The notes under the pieces: generated by a model
What the model saw: only the letters and a program-made list of their open reading frames with translations
What the model was told of the DNA's origin: nothing
The model's database searches: none
Part shown: positions 23,119 through 30,856 of the stretch, one piece after another
Layout of the letters: each line of letters starts with the position of its first letter
Numbering within the stretch: position 1 is the stretch's first letter
Translations under genes and position numbers: made by a program
Assembly: GCA_035515475.1 (NCBI GenBank)
Contig: DATJBF010000021.1
Span: forward strand, 1-30,856
Direction of reading: 5' to 3'
DNA length: 30,856 nt
From: DATJBF01 sp035515475
Lineage (GTDB): Bacteria; Verrucomicrobiota; Verrucomicrobiia; Palsa-1439

Positions 23119-23969
23119 ATCATCGGATCGCTTCCATCATCATTGCGGCCACGCTGGGCGTTTCCAACGGGTGCGCCCCATCGCCTCCCCCGCAAAAACC
23201 GGTCATCCGCGTCGCGGTGATTGGCGGCATGGTCATGACGGGGATGTGGCAGGAATTGGCCAAACAGTTTGAAGCCAGCACAGGATACAAGGTGCAATTG
23301 GTGGCCGCCGGCCCGAAGCCGGTGCTGGTGGAAGCCCTCCACAACGGCGAAGCCGATCTGTTGACGATGCATTCGAGTGATGAGGCTACGGACCTGGTTG
23401 CAGACGGTTATGCCGTGGACCTGCGTCCCTGGGCGCGCAACGAACTGGTCATTGTTGGTCCGCCCGATGATCCGGCGCACATCAAAGGCATGACCGACGG
23501 TGCTGCGGCGTTACGAAAAATCGCGGAAGCGCATGCCGCTTATGTTGATTTTCATGATGCTGGGTCTCGACAGATCGCCGCCAGGCTTTGGCACAAAGCT
23601 GGCCTCGAACCGCAAGGCGATTGGGTGTTGAAGGATGAAAGCAGGATTCGGCAAGAGGTTGTGACGTTTGCCGAGAAACATCATGCGTATGTGATCGTCG
23701 GCCGCATCCCGGTGTTGAAGGGCAAGATGGAATCCGGGGCGATGCAAATTCTTGTCGAGGGCGACGCGGAGATGCGCCGCCCATACGTCGTCATGATCGC
23801 CAATGTCAGCCGGTTCCCCCACGCCAACGTGCGCGGCGCGCAAGCATTGGCTGATTACCTCACCTCGGAAAGAGGACAACAGTTTCTCAAAGACTGCGCC
23901 GCGAAGCAGCCCGATGGCGTCCCCTTGTTTTATCCGATTGGCAGCAACCTCAACATGGTCCGCCCATGA
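23115..23969 (+). CDS. TupA-like tungstate/molybdate-binding lipoprotein
   Basis: The product is 284 residues, starting with ATG overlapping the previous stop (ATGA). The lipoprotein signal ends at C20 (SNGCAPS). The mature protein follows the periplasmic binding fold of TupA/WtpA-type tungstate receptors: QFEASTGYKVQLVAAG, EADLLTMHSSDEA, ELVIVGPPDDPAHIKG, AALRKIAEA, MQILVEGDAEMRRPYVVM and a terminal GVPLFYPIG. The usual SRGDNSGTH ligand loop is changed to DFHDAGSRQ, so specificity may differ. No tup permease or ATPase gene adjoins it. It may therefore feed the ModBC transporter encoded downstream or act as a sensor. ATGA overlaps with both neighbours indicate strict coexpression. Confidence 0.8.
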   Translation: MNHRIASIIIAATLGVSNGCAPSPPPQKPVIRVAVIGGMVMTGMWQELAKQFEASTGYKVQLVAAGPKPVLVEALHNGEADLLTMHSSDEATDLVADGYAVDLRPWARNELVIVGPPDDPAHIKGMTDGAAALRKIAEAHAAYVDFHDAGSRQIAARLWHKAGLEPQGDWVLKDESRIRQEVVTFAEKHHAYVIVGRIPVLKGKMESGAMQILVEGDAEMRRPYVVMIANVSRFPHANVRGAQALADYLTSERGQQFLKDCAAKQPDGVPLFYPIGSNLNMVRP

Positions 23970-24874
23970 TGCGCTGGTTCCCAGCCTGCCTGTGGTTGGC
24001 AGTTGGCTCTCCGCTCTTCGCGCAGATGGTCGTGACCAATGTTTCCGTGGCCGACGCGTTTGTTCGTTCGCTTGACCCCACTCATAACTACGGCGGGGCC
24101 GGAGCGCTGGCGGTTTCGGGGTCGATCGCAACGAACGCGCTTGGCCAGCAGGAAGGCTTGCTCGACAGCTTCATGCGCTTCGACGCGTCGGGTGTGGCCA
24201 GCAATTTCAACACGGGTTTTGGCCGGGGGCAATGGACGATCGTCCGCGCCACGCTCAATCTTTTCGAACAAGGTGCGCCCAACAACGCCATCTTCAACCG
24301 CGGTGTCGGCCCGTTCGAAGTGCGCTGGATCGCCGATGATTCGTGGGCCGAAGGTACCGGGAATCCGAACGCGCCGACGACCAACGGCATCGTGTGGAAC
24401 GACAGGTCCTCAATCCTGAACTCCAACTTGGACGAGCCGCTTGGAACATTTGTCAATGGAGGCACTGACGGCGTGGTCAGGCTCATGCTCGCGATGCCGA
24501 CCGGATTCGTGAGCGACCTGTCAACGGGCGACCTCGTCAGCTTCTACCTGACGGCAATGACGAACAGCTCCGTCGGGTTTACCTTCCACTCCCACAATTT
24601 CGTGGACTCCAATCAATGGCCGTATGTTGAAATTGCGGCGGCCCCGATTCCGCGAATTACGTCGCTGAGCATTGCCGGGGTCGACGCGAGAATCACGTTC
24701 AGCACGGGCACCAATTTGACTTACGTCGTCGAGTACATCAACAACCTGAGCGGCGGGACCTGGAATGCGTTGACCAATATAACGGGCAACGGCAACACCA
24801 TGACGGCCATCGACCCTGACGCCACGGCGATGCCGAGGCGCTTCTATCGGGTCCATCTGATAGTATCGCCGTAG
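23966..24874 (+). CDS. Second DNRLRE-domain secreted protein, FYRV-terminated
   Basis: The product is 302 residues from ATG 23966, overlapping the previous stop (ATGA). A signal peptide (WFPACLWLAVGSPLFA-Q) is followed by a DNRLRE-type domain that parallels the one at 21621-22430 along its whole length (SVADAFVRSLDPTHNYGGAG, NAIFNRGVGPFEVRWIADDS). The C-terminal portion is an added beta-sandwich (LTYVVEYINNLSGGTWNALT, ending RRFYRVHLI), common in Verrucomicrobial secreted proteins. In place of a PEP-CTERM tail it uses this domain, so the two paralogues probably reach different places on the cell surface. It lies 31 bp before modA. Confidence 0.82.
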   Translation: MMRWFPACLWLAVGSPLFAQMVVTNVSVADAFVRSLDPTHNYGGAGALAVSGSIATNALGQQEGLLDSFMRFDASGVASNFNTGFGRGQWTIVRATLNLFEQGAPNNAIFNRGVGPFEVRWIADDSWAEGTGNPNAPTTNGIVWNDRSSILNSNLDEPLGTFVNGGTDGVVRLMLAMPTGFVSDLSTGDLVSFYLTAMTNSSVGFTFHSHNFVDSNQWPYVEIAAAPIPRITSLSIAGVDARITFSTGTNLTYVVEYINNLSGGTWNALTNITGNGNTMTAIDPDATAMPRRFYRVHLIVSP

Positions 24875-24905
24875 ACAGAGGCACGTGGCGATGAGAGGAC
24901 AGACC

Positions 24906-25700
24906 ATGAGAAAAATGCTGGCAGGCCATCTGGCTTGTGGCGTCTTGTGTTTCGCGAGCGCCATGCCGCTCCGGGCCAACGAGGTGCGCGTCGCGCACGC
25001 CACCGAACTGAACGTGTACGCCGCGGCCAGTCTTTCGGATGTGTTGCGGGAACTGTCCGTGAACTACGAAAAGCAAACGGGTGACAAATTGTTGTTCAAT
25101 TTCAGCGCGTCGAGCACGCTGGAGCGCCAAATCGAAGAGGGCGCGCCTGCCGACGTGTTTTTCTCCGCCGACGAGGAAAAGATGGACGCGCTGGAACGGA
25201 AAGGGTTGCTGCTGCCCGGCACCCGCCACCGCCTGCTCTCGAACGCGCTCGTGATCGTCGCGCCTACCGATGCCGCCTGGCAATTGACCTCGGTGTTCGA
25301 CCTTACGAATGCGGCGATTGCCCATATTGCCATTGCCGAGACCCAAAGCGTTCCCGCCGGCATCTATGCGAAGCGGTATCTCAGCAAACTCGGATTGTGG
25401 GACAAGCTCGCCGACAACTGTGTGCCGACCGAGAACGTCCGCGCCGCGCTCGCGGCGGTCGAATCCGGCAACGCCGACGCCGGCCTCGTCTACCAGACCG
25501 ACGCGCGCATTGCGAAAAAGGTGCGCGTGGCTTACGCGGTACCGGTTGCCGAAGGTCCGAGGATTTCCTATCCCGTGGCGGTGGTGAAAGGCTCCAAGGC
25601 CGTGGACGCGGCCCGGCGGTTCGTCGACTACCTGCGATCCGACGCAGCGTTGCAAGTTTTCCGGAAATATGGCTTCCTCATCAGTGCCGAACAGCATTGA
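24906..25700 (+). CDS. modA: Molybdate-binding periplasmic protein ModA
   Basis: The product is 264 residues. ATG 24906 was chosen because GAGAGGA lies seven bases upstream; GTG 24885 and ATG 24891 are alternatives. A signal peptide (LACGVLCFASAMPLRA) precedes the ModA fold: LNVYAAASLSDVLREL with the oxyanion serines, then FNFSASSTLERQIEEGAPADVFFSAD, VPAGIYAKRYL and ADAGLVYQTDA. The protein captures molybdate (or tungstate) in the periplasm and hands it to ModBC. It is the second oxyanion-binding protein of this operon. Confidence 0.95.
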   Translation: MRKMLAGHLACGVLCFASAMPLRANEVRVAHATELNVYAAASLSDVLRELSVNYEKQTGDKLLFNFSASSTLERQIEEGAPADVFFSADEEKMDALERKGLLLPGTRHRLLSNALVIVAPTDAAWQLTSVFDLTNAAIAHIAIAETQSVPAGIYAKRYLSKLGLWDKLADNCVPTENVRAALAAVESGNADAGLVYQTDARIAKKVRVAYAVPVAEGPRISYPVAVVKGSKAVDAARRFVDYLRSDAALQVFRKYGFLISAEQH

Positions 25701-25712
25701 GTCGGTGCATCC

Positions 25713-26384
25713 GTGTCAGCCGAAGAACTCCAAATCGTTTGGTTCACTGCCCGCGTTGCAACGTTGAGCACCGTACTCATCCTGCCGTTCGGCGTCGCCG
25801 TCGCCTGGCTGCTCGCCCGGCGCGACTGGTACGGCAAGTCCGTTGTCGAAACTCTCGTGGCGCTGCCGCTGGTCATGCCGCCGGTGGCGACGGGGCTCGT
25901 TCTGCTGAAGCTGTTGGGCCGCCGCGGCCCGCTGGGTGGCTTTCTTCACGAGCACTTCGGGTTCGACATTGTGTTCACCTGGCGCGGCGTGATGGTGGCG
26001 ACCGCCGCGATGTCGTTTCCGCTGCTGGTCCGGGCGGCGCGGATCGCGTTTCAAGGAGTCAACCCGCGCCTGGAGCAGATTGCCTCGACGCTCGGCGCGA
26101 GTTACGCGCGGGTGTTCTTCACCATCACGCTGCCGCTGGCGGCGCGCGGCATTGTCGCGGGCGCGTTGCTGGCATTCTCCCGGGCGCTGGGCGAATTCGG
26201 CGCGACCATCATGGTGGCCGGCAACATCCCCGGCAAAACCCAGACGATTTCGCTGTCGATCTACAGTCTCGTCCAACTCGGTCATGACCGGGAGGCGTTC
26301 CGTTTGCTCATCGTCTCGGTCGTGATCGCGTTTGTGGTCGTCTGGGGCAGCGAGTTGTTTTACCGACGGAGGGATCGCGCGTGA
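25713..26384 (+). CDS. modB: Molybdate ABC transporter permease ModB
   Basis: The product is 223 residues from GTG 25713. About five membrane helices are visible (near 8-34, 44-68, 88-106, 140-160 and 195-213). The cytoplasmic EAA loop contains AFSRALGEFGATIMVAGNIPGKTQT, the ModB signature that docks with the ATPase. It carries molybdate through the inner membrane as a homodimer. Its stop overlaps the ModC start (GTGA), and modA lies 12 bp upstream. Confidence 0.95.
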   Translation: MSAEELQIVWFTARVATLSTVLILPFGVAVAWLLARRDWYGKSVVETLVALPLVMPPVATGLVLLKLLGRRGPLGGFLHEHFGFDIVFTWRGVMVATAAMSFPLLVRAARIAFQGVNPRLEQIASTLGASYARVFFTITLPLAARGIVAGALLAFSRALGEFGATIMVAGNIPGKTQTISLSIYSLVQLGHDREAFRLLIVSVVIAFVVVWGSELFYRRRDRA

Positions 26385-27091
26385 ACCTGCGGCTGCAGAA
26401 CGTGCGCTTGCCGCTCGCGCATTTCGCGCTCGAACTCGACGCGGAATTCACGGGGCAGGTCGCTGCCGTCTTTGGTTCGTCAGGCGCGGGCAAGACCTCG
26501 GTCCTCGATTTGATCGCGGGGCTGCGGCACCCGCAGTCGGCCCGCATCGAGTTGGACGGACGGGCGTTGACGGACACGGCGCGGGGCGTATGTGTGCCGA
26601 CGCGTCAACGCGGTATCGGCTACGTCCCGCAGGATGGCGCATTGTTCCCGCACTTGTCGGTCCGCCACAACCTGCACTATGGCGCACCGCGCCATGGAGA
26701 GGGCGGCGGCAAATCAAAATTCGGGCACGTCCTTGACGTGCTGGAGATCGGGGACCTCGTGAACCGCCGTCCGCAAAGCCTTTCCGGCGGCGAGAAACAG
26801 CGCGTGGCGTTGGCCCGGGCGCTCTTGTCGTCACCCCGGCTGTTGTTACTCGATGAACCGCTCGCCGCCCTCGATCAACCGCTGAAGCTGAAAATCATGC
26901 CGTACCTGCAGCGGGTGCGCGATGAATTCCGCGTGCCGATGATCTACGTCACGCACAATGCCAATGAGGTGATGGCGTTGTGCGACGAGGTGCTGGTGAT
27001 CGAGCAGGGCAAACAGATCAGGCACGGTGCGCCGGGTGATCTGTTCACGGTTTCCGACGACCCGCAGTTTGTGCTAAGGAATGGGCGGTGA
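26381..27091 (+). CDS. modC: Molybdate ABC transporter ATPase ModC, lacking the TOBE/Mop domain
   Basis: The product is 236 residues from GTG 26381, after GGAGGGATCGCGC. Walker A is FGSSGAGKTS (about 31-40), the signature is LSGGEKQRVALARAL and Walker B with D-loop is LLLLDEPLAALD. A switch histidine lies in YVTHNANEV. Typical ModC proteins are about 350 residues and end in a molybdate-binding TOBE/Mop domain. This one stops right after the nucleotide-binding domain (FTVSDDPQFVLRNGR). It energises ModB. Together with the short ModE-like protein, this means no Mop domain is encoded in the operon. Overlaps with modB and the next gene are GTGA type. Confidence 0.93.
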   Translation: MNLRLQNVRLPLAHFALELDAEFTGQVAAVFGSSGAGKTSVLDLIAGLRHPQSARIELDGRALTDTARGVCVPTRQRGIGYVPQDGALFPHLSVRHNLHYGAPRHGEGGGKSKFGHVLDVLEIGDLVNRRPQSLSGGEKQRVALARALLSSPRLLLLDEPLAALDQPLKLKIMPYLQRVRDEFRVPMIYVTHNANEVMALCDEVLVIEQGKQIRHGAPGDLFTVSDDPQFVLRNGR

Positions 27092-27801
27092 AACCCGTCA
27101 TCGCCATCACACCGGAAGCGATCACCCTGCCGTCCCGCGTGGACGGACGCGGATCGTTCTGCCACACGTCGTACTCGGAAGCGATCGAGCGGGCGGGCGG
27201 CATACCGCTCATCGTGCCGCTGGCGCGCGACAGGAACCTGCTCGACCATTTTCTCGACACCTGTGACGGCTGGCTGCTGACGGGCGGCGGCGACGTGTGC
27301 GCGAAGTTCTACGCGCCGAACATGCCCGCGTCGTTGCGAAAGAAGATTTCGGGAGCCGACGCGGTGCGCGACGAAATGGAGATCTACGTCCTCCAGCGGC
27401 TGGCCAAGCGCGACCAACCCCTGCTGGGGATTTGCCGCGGCATCCAGATCATGAACGTGGCGTTCGGCGGGACGCTCGTTCCCCATCTGGACGGTCACCG
27501 CTGTGCGAAACCCGGCACGTTGGCGCATCCGATCGAGTGGACGAAGAACGGCCGGCTCAAGCGGGCGCTTGATGCGTGCCGCGCTGTCAACACAACTCAT
27601 CACCAAGCGGTGGATCGGGTGGCGCGGGGGTTGGACGTGACCGCGCGCGCGCCGGATGGCGTCATCGAGGCGCTGGAGAAACCCGATGCGCAGTTCTTTT
27701 GCGCGGTGCAGTTCCATCCGGAGCGGCTCGTGCGGGTCGCCCCCGAGTTTCTGAAGTTGTTTCGCGTGTTCGTCCACGCCTGTGGCGGCAGGCGGCGCTA
27801 G
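27088..27801 (+). CDS. Class I glutamine amidotransferase-like hydrolase (peptidase C26/PuuD type)
   Basis: The product is 237 residues from GTG 27088, overlapping the modC stop. The fold is that of gamma-glutamyl hydrolases: LTGGGDVCAKFY near the oxyanion region, nucleophile cysteine in LLGICRGIQIMNVAFGG, THHQAV and the catalytic His-Glu pair in VQFHPERL. This family (PuuD) cleaves gamma-glutamyl amides such as gamma-glutamyl-GABA. A direct link to molybdate is not known; it may be a passenger or may process a glutamyl compound. Its stop and that of the convergent chaperone gene share the bases CTAG. Confidence 0.85.
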   Translation: MKPVIAITPEAITLPSRVDGRGSFCHTSYSEAIERAGGIPLIVPLARDRNLLDHFLDTCDGWLLTGGGDVCAKFYAPNMPASLRKKISGADAVRDEMEIYVLQRLAKRDQPLLGICRGIQIMNVAFGGTLVPHLDGHRCAKPGTLAHPIEWTKNGRLKRALDACRAVNTTHHQAVDRVARGLDVTARAPDGVIEALEKPDAQFFCAVQFHPERLVRVAPEFLKLFRVFVHACGGRRR

Positions 27802-29483
27802 CCATTCGCCGGGGCGGGTTCTTCGGCCGGCTCGGTTTCTTCGGGAGGAGGTTCCGTCGTGCGCGGGGGGGCCTTGCGTTTGTATTCGACGCGCGCCTGG
27901 AGCATCAGAGCGTTGATCCAGTCCGCGAACAGCGCATCGCGGTCGCGTGCGAGGATCCGCGCTTCCAGTTCGTCCTTGTCTTTTTCGAACTCGCCGGGCT
28001 TCGGAGGCGTCCGCTGCTTCAGATAGAAGAACACGCCTCCTTTGGGGGTTGGGATGAATTCACTGACCGAGTTGGTGCGCATGCCGAGTGCGACCTCCTG
28101 GATGACCTGAGCGGCCGGCAACTTCAGCGTTTCGTCGACGGCGGTAAATGGGGGGGCTGATTTCACTTTGAGTCCGAGTTCCGTGCACGCCGCGGAGAAG
28201 CTCTTGCCGGCGGTGACGGCCTCTTCGACCTTGGTCGCATCTTCGCGCCCGCGCTTGACGATGGCTTCATAGGCGAGTTGGCGCTTGAGACGGTCGACGA
28301 CCTCCTGTTTCGCCTCCTCGAACGTCGGGATTTCGCTTGGCTTGCCGGCAACGTACTCCAGCACGTAATACCCGTCCTCGCCGCGTACGGGATCGCTGAA
28401 CGGCTCTTCCGGACTCAGCGCGAGCGCGGCCTGATTGAACGGTTGGCCGGCGTCAACGCCGGGGATGGTGTCGTGGATGGTGAAGAACCCGGTTTCGTGA
28501 GGCGTGACGCCGGACTGAGCGGCAATCTTCGCGAAGTCGGGACGCTGCGTGCCCGGTTCGTATACGAGTTTGACGGAGAAAGCGGTTGCCTGGTCGCCGG
28601 CGAGGCGCTCGGCGCGAAGGTCCAGCAACTCCTTCTGCACTTGGGCCTTCACCTCGGCCAAGGGCTTGGGCTTGTTTTCGGCGTCCAAGTACTTGTCCTT
28701 GTTGCGGTCGTAGTACTCGGCAACGTCGTCATCGCTAAGGGTGATGGACTTTCGGGCGGCAGCCAGCGTGAAGTAAACGTAGCGGACCTTGACCTGCGCC
28801 GGCGTGCGGAGAGCTTCCCGATTTCGCTCGTAGTACGCCTTGGCGTCGTTCTCCTTGATCGTAATTGGTTCTTTGTAGTCGGCGAGATCAAACTCGACGT
28901 AGTCGATCGTGGTTTGTTCGTGCAAGGGTACGTAATTGAGCTTCAGCTCGGTTGGCGTGACCTCCTCTCCGGCGACGACGAGGGCACGGAGCCGCCCCAA
29001 CATCACCTGTTCGCGCATGATTTCTTCCAACATCGTCTCGCTGACCCCGAGGTTGTTGAGGTAGATCACGAACCGCTGATAGCGTCCGGGGTCGAACTGT
29101 CTCTGCGCGTTGAGGAAAACCGGCTGGGCGCGAATTTGCCGAACCACATCGTCGTCGCTGGCGCGGATGCCGAGTTCCTTCGCTTTGCGCATCAAGAGGA
29201 GCCGTTGGGCGGTGTCGATATTGAGATCGTCTTCAACTTCGGCCGTGCGGGAAAGTTCGCGGCCCCTCCGCATGATCAGTTGCGCGGTCACGACGGTTTT
29301 CTCGCGCTGGAACTCCGCCGGGTTTATGGGCTTGCCGCCAATGGTCGGCAATCCCGAGATCTCCCGCTTCACGCTTCCCGTCGGGCTGAACAGCAGGACA
29401 AAGCCCGGCAACAGCAGCAACAACACCCCTGCCAGAATCCAGGGCGCATATTTCCGCAGCCATTCGCCGTGAGCAATAAACAT
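27798..29483 (-). CDS. PpiD/SurA-like membrane-anchored peptidyl-prolyl isomerase
   Basis: The product is 561 residues from ATG 29483. A single N-terminal membrane helix (about 12-33, WILAGVLLLLLPGFVLLF) anchors a large periplasmic part. A SurA_N-like helical region follows (ISGLPTIGGKPINPAEFQRE, then EDDLNIDTAQRLLLMRKAKELG). Parvulin-type segments come next (VKVRYVYFTLAAA, ETGFFTIHDTIPGV, FSDPVRGEDGYYVLEYVAGK), and the tail is proline- and glutamate-rich (TEPPPEETEPAEEPAPANG). PpiD-type proteins chaperone newly exported proteins near the Sec translocon. It converges on the amidotransferase gene with a 4-bp overlap and diverges from pdxB. The isomerase core is less canonical than the chaperone part, so isomerase activity is uncertain. 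Confidence 0.88.
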   Translation of the reverse strand: MFIAHGEWLRKYAPWILAGVLLLLLPGFVLLFSPTGSVKREISGLPTIGGKPINPAEFQREKTVVTAQLIMRRGRELSRTAEVEDDLNIDTAQRLLLMRKAKELGIRASDDDVVRQIRAQPVFLNAQRQFDPGRYQRFVIYLNNLGVSETMLEEIMREQVMLGRLRALVVAGEEVTPTELKLNYVPLHEQTTIDYVEFDLADYKEPITIKENDAKAYYERNREALRTPAQVKVRYVYFTLAAARKSITLSDDDVAEYYDRNKDKYLDAENKPKPLAEVKAQVQKELLDLRAERLAGDQATAFSVKLVYEPGTQRPDFAKIAAQSGVTPHETGFFTIHDTIPGVDAGQPFNQAALALSPEEPFSDPVRGEDGYYVLEYVAGKPSEIPTFEEAKQEVVDRLKRQLAYEAIVKRGREDATKVEEAVTAGKSFSAACTELGLKVKSAPPFTAVDETLKLPAAQVIQEVALGMRTNSVSEFIPTPKGGVFFYLKQRTPPKPGEFEKDKDELEARILARDRDALFADWINALMLQARVEYKRKAPPRTTEPPPEETEPAEEPAPANG

Positions 29484-29578
29484 AACCTTTTTTCTCTCCG
29501 CTAAGGAGTGGCGAGAATACCCGCGCTCATCACCATCGTCAAACGCCAAAATCACTGCTACATTGTCGCCTTATTGAG

Positions 29579-30742
29579 ATGAAAATCGTTGCTGACCCCA
29601 ATATCCCCTTTGTGCGGGAGGCATTTGCCTCGCTCGGCGACATCGTGCTGGTACCGGGACGGCAGATCGATGCCGCCGCCGCGGGCGATGCCGACGCGTT
29701 GCTGGTGCGCTCCGTCACGCCCGTAAACGCCAGGTTGCTTGATGGCAGCCGCGTGCGGTTCGTCGCCACGGCCACGATTGGCACCGACCACGTAGACGAA
29801 CCCTGCCTGCGCGAACGCGGCATCGGCTTCGCCAGCGCGGCGGGCAGCAACGCGAATTCGGTGGCCGAATACGTCGTCGCGGCATTGCTGGAGATGGCAC
29901 ACCGACATGGGTTCCGACTCCGCGACCAGACGCTTGGCGTGGTCGGCGTCGGCAACGTCGGCTCGCGCGTGGTTCGCTATGCCGAGGCGCTCGGGATGCG
30001 CGTGCTGCCAAACGACCCCCCCCGTCAACGCGCCGAGAATCTGCCGCAGTTCGTGCCATTGCCGCACGTGCTCACCGGGGCCGACATCATCACGTTGCAT
30101 GTGCCACTGACCCGCAGGGGTGTCGACGCCACCGCCCACCTGTTCGACAAGGAGCGATTGGCGGCGTTGGAAGAACGACGGCCGCTCCTCATCAATACTG
30201 CCCGGGGGGCCATCGTCGACAACAAGGCACTGCTCAAGGCCATCGACGGCGAGCGGGTGCGCGGCACGGTGCTCGATGTGTGGGAGAACGAACCCGACAT
30301 CTCGCCCGAGTTGCTCGACGTGGTAGACATCGGTACGCCGCACATCGCGGGTTACAGCTTCGACGGCAAGGTCAATGGCACCCAGATGATCTATCGCGCC
30401 GCGTGCCAGTTCTTCGGCATCCCGCCAACGTGGCAGCCGCCGTTGCCCCCGCCTGAAGTTCCGCGAATCGAGCTCAGCGTCAGCAGCGGGGACGATGATG
30501 ACGACGTGCTGCGCCGCGTGGTACGGCGCGTATACGACGTCACGGCCGATGACGCCGCATTGCGCAAGGGCGTTCGTAGTTCCGAGGGCCTAGCGGCGAG
30601 TTTCGACACGCTGCGGGCCGTGTACCCCGTCCGCCGCGAATTTTTCAACACGGAATTGATTCTGCGCGGGGCGAGCGACACGCTCCGGAAGAAGTTTGCC
30701 ACGTTGGAATTCAAGCCGGTCTTAGCCGGAACTATGCAGTAG
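29579..30742 (+). CDS. pdxB: Erythronate-4-phosphate dehydrogenase
   Basis: The product is 387 residues from ATG 29579. It belongs to the D-2-hydroxyacid dehydrogenases and shows PdxB features: MKIVADPNIPFVREAF at the start, TATIGTDHVDE, NAD motif GVVGVGNVGSRV (about 120-131), arginine in INTARGAIVD, DVWENEPDI and the HIAGYSFDGK histidine with the PdxB-specific following segment. A C-terminal dimerisation domain (PRIELSVSSG... FNTELILRG) is present. It oxidises 4-phosphoerythronate in the DXP-dependent pyridoxal phosphate pathway. It is divergent from the chaperone gene with a 95-bp spacer. Confidence 0.93.
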   Translation: MKIVADPNIPFVREAFASLGDIVLVPGRQIDAAAAGDADALLVRSVTPVNARLLDGSRVRFVATATIGTDHVDEPCLRERGIGFASAAGSNANSVAEYVVAALLEMAHRHGFRLRDQTLGVVGVGNVGSRVVRYAEALGMRVLPNDPPRQRAENLPQFVPLPHVLTGADIITLHVPLTRRGVDATAHLFDKERLAALEERRPLLINTARGAIVDNKALLKAIDGERVRGTVLDVWENEPDISPELLDVVDIGTPHIAGYSFDGKVNGTQMIYRAACQFFGIPPTWQPPLPPPEVPRIELSVSSGDDDDDVLRRVVRRVYDVTADDAALRKGVRSSEGLAASFDTLRAVYPVRREFFNTELILRGASDTLRKKFATLEFKPVLAGTMQ

Positions 30743-30751
30743 GAGCTCATT

Positions 30752-30856
30752 TTAACCATTGAACGTCGGACGGTTTTCGACTGCATGGCAGTTGGGAATG
30801 GGGCTCAGAATCTTCTCCCACAATCGTTGCCACCAAGCGCGTTCACGCGGCGGCAC
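30752..30856 (-). CDS. Possible C-terminal end of a gene crossing the right edge
   Basis: A minus-strand frame of 34 codons is open from the window edge to a TAA at 30752 (VPPRERAWWQRLWEKILSPI..., ending FNG). The tryptophan-rich, charged composition is protein-like. The frame is too short to assign a family and may be chance. Confidence 0.3.
   Translation of the reverse strand: MPPRERAWWQRLWEKILSPIPNCHAVENRPTFNG

Noticed and set aside
27798..27801. Shared CTAG between two convergent stop codons as a possible regulatory overlap
   Set aside because: Four-base convergent overlaps are common in compact genomes and need no special explanation.

Overview
The window looks like chromosomal DNA of a GC-rich Gram-negative bacterium, most likely Verrucomicrobiota of the Pedosphaera/Limisphaerales kind. 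The clues are a PEP-CTERM protein, a type II pseudopilin ending in an H-x9-DG motif, secreted proteins ending in FYRV-type C-terminal domains, an EGEAPAEP-encoding palindromic repeat, good AGGAGG ribosome binding sites and a sigma54 network. This assignment is by eye, from protein style and not from a database search.

Left part (1-7.2 kb, mostly minus strand): a sigma54-type stress/signalling locus. A membrane histidine kinase and an NtrC-family activator (GAFTGA loop, Fis-type HTH) are followed by a lone receiver protein. After it come two tiny ORFs, an ACT-domain protein, a mini glycogen-binding-domain protein, a six-BON-domain exported protein and an Hsp20-like remnant. Three minus-strand -24/-12 promoters each have a pair of GCCAG/CTGGC dyads, with the nearer dyad centred 87, 87 or 89 bp upstream of the -24 GG. 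This fits a local regulon of the encoded activator. A fourth -24/-12 promoter lies before another lone receiver gene at 11.8-12.3 kb.

Middle (7-19.2 kb): a BamE-like lipoprotein, a small gene broken by an amber codon, an SDR dehydrogenase divergent from a large GH63/MGH1-like glucosidase, a phospholipase-D-like protein with altered HKD motifs, a 59-residue ORF, a secreted Kelch-like protein with six 147-bp repeats and its secreted partner, a 53-bp relic of the Kelch gene, and tRNA-Asp and tRNA-Val genes.

Right part (19.2-30.9 kb): a universal stress protein, a zinc alcohol dehydrogenase carrying an in-frame palindromic-repeat insertion, and a one-domain ModE-like regulator. A near-textbook ModE operator sits over the promoter of a tightly overlapping operon. 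That operon encodes a DNRLRE/PEP-CTERM surface protein, a pseudopilin, a TupA-like tungstate/molybdate-binding lipoprotein, a second DNRLRE protein, ModA, ModB, a short ModC and a class I glutamine amidotransferase. The coupling of oxyanion uptake to surface proteins and a pseudopilin under one ModE site is the most unusual system here. A PpiD/SurA-like chaperone (minus) and pdxB (plus) follow, with a possible gene end at the right edge.
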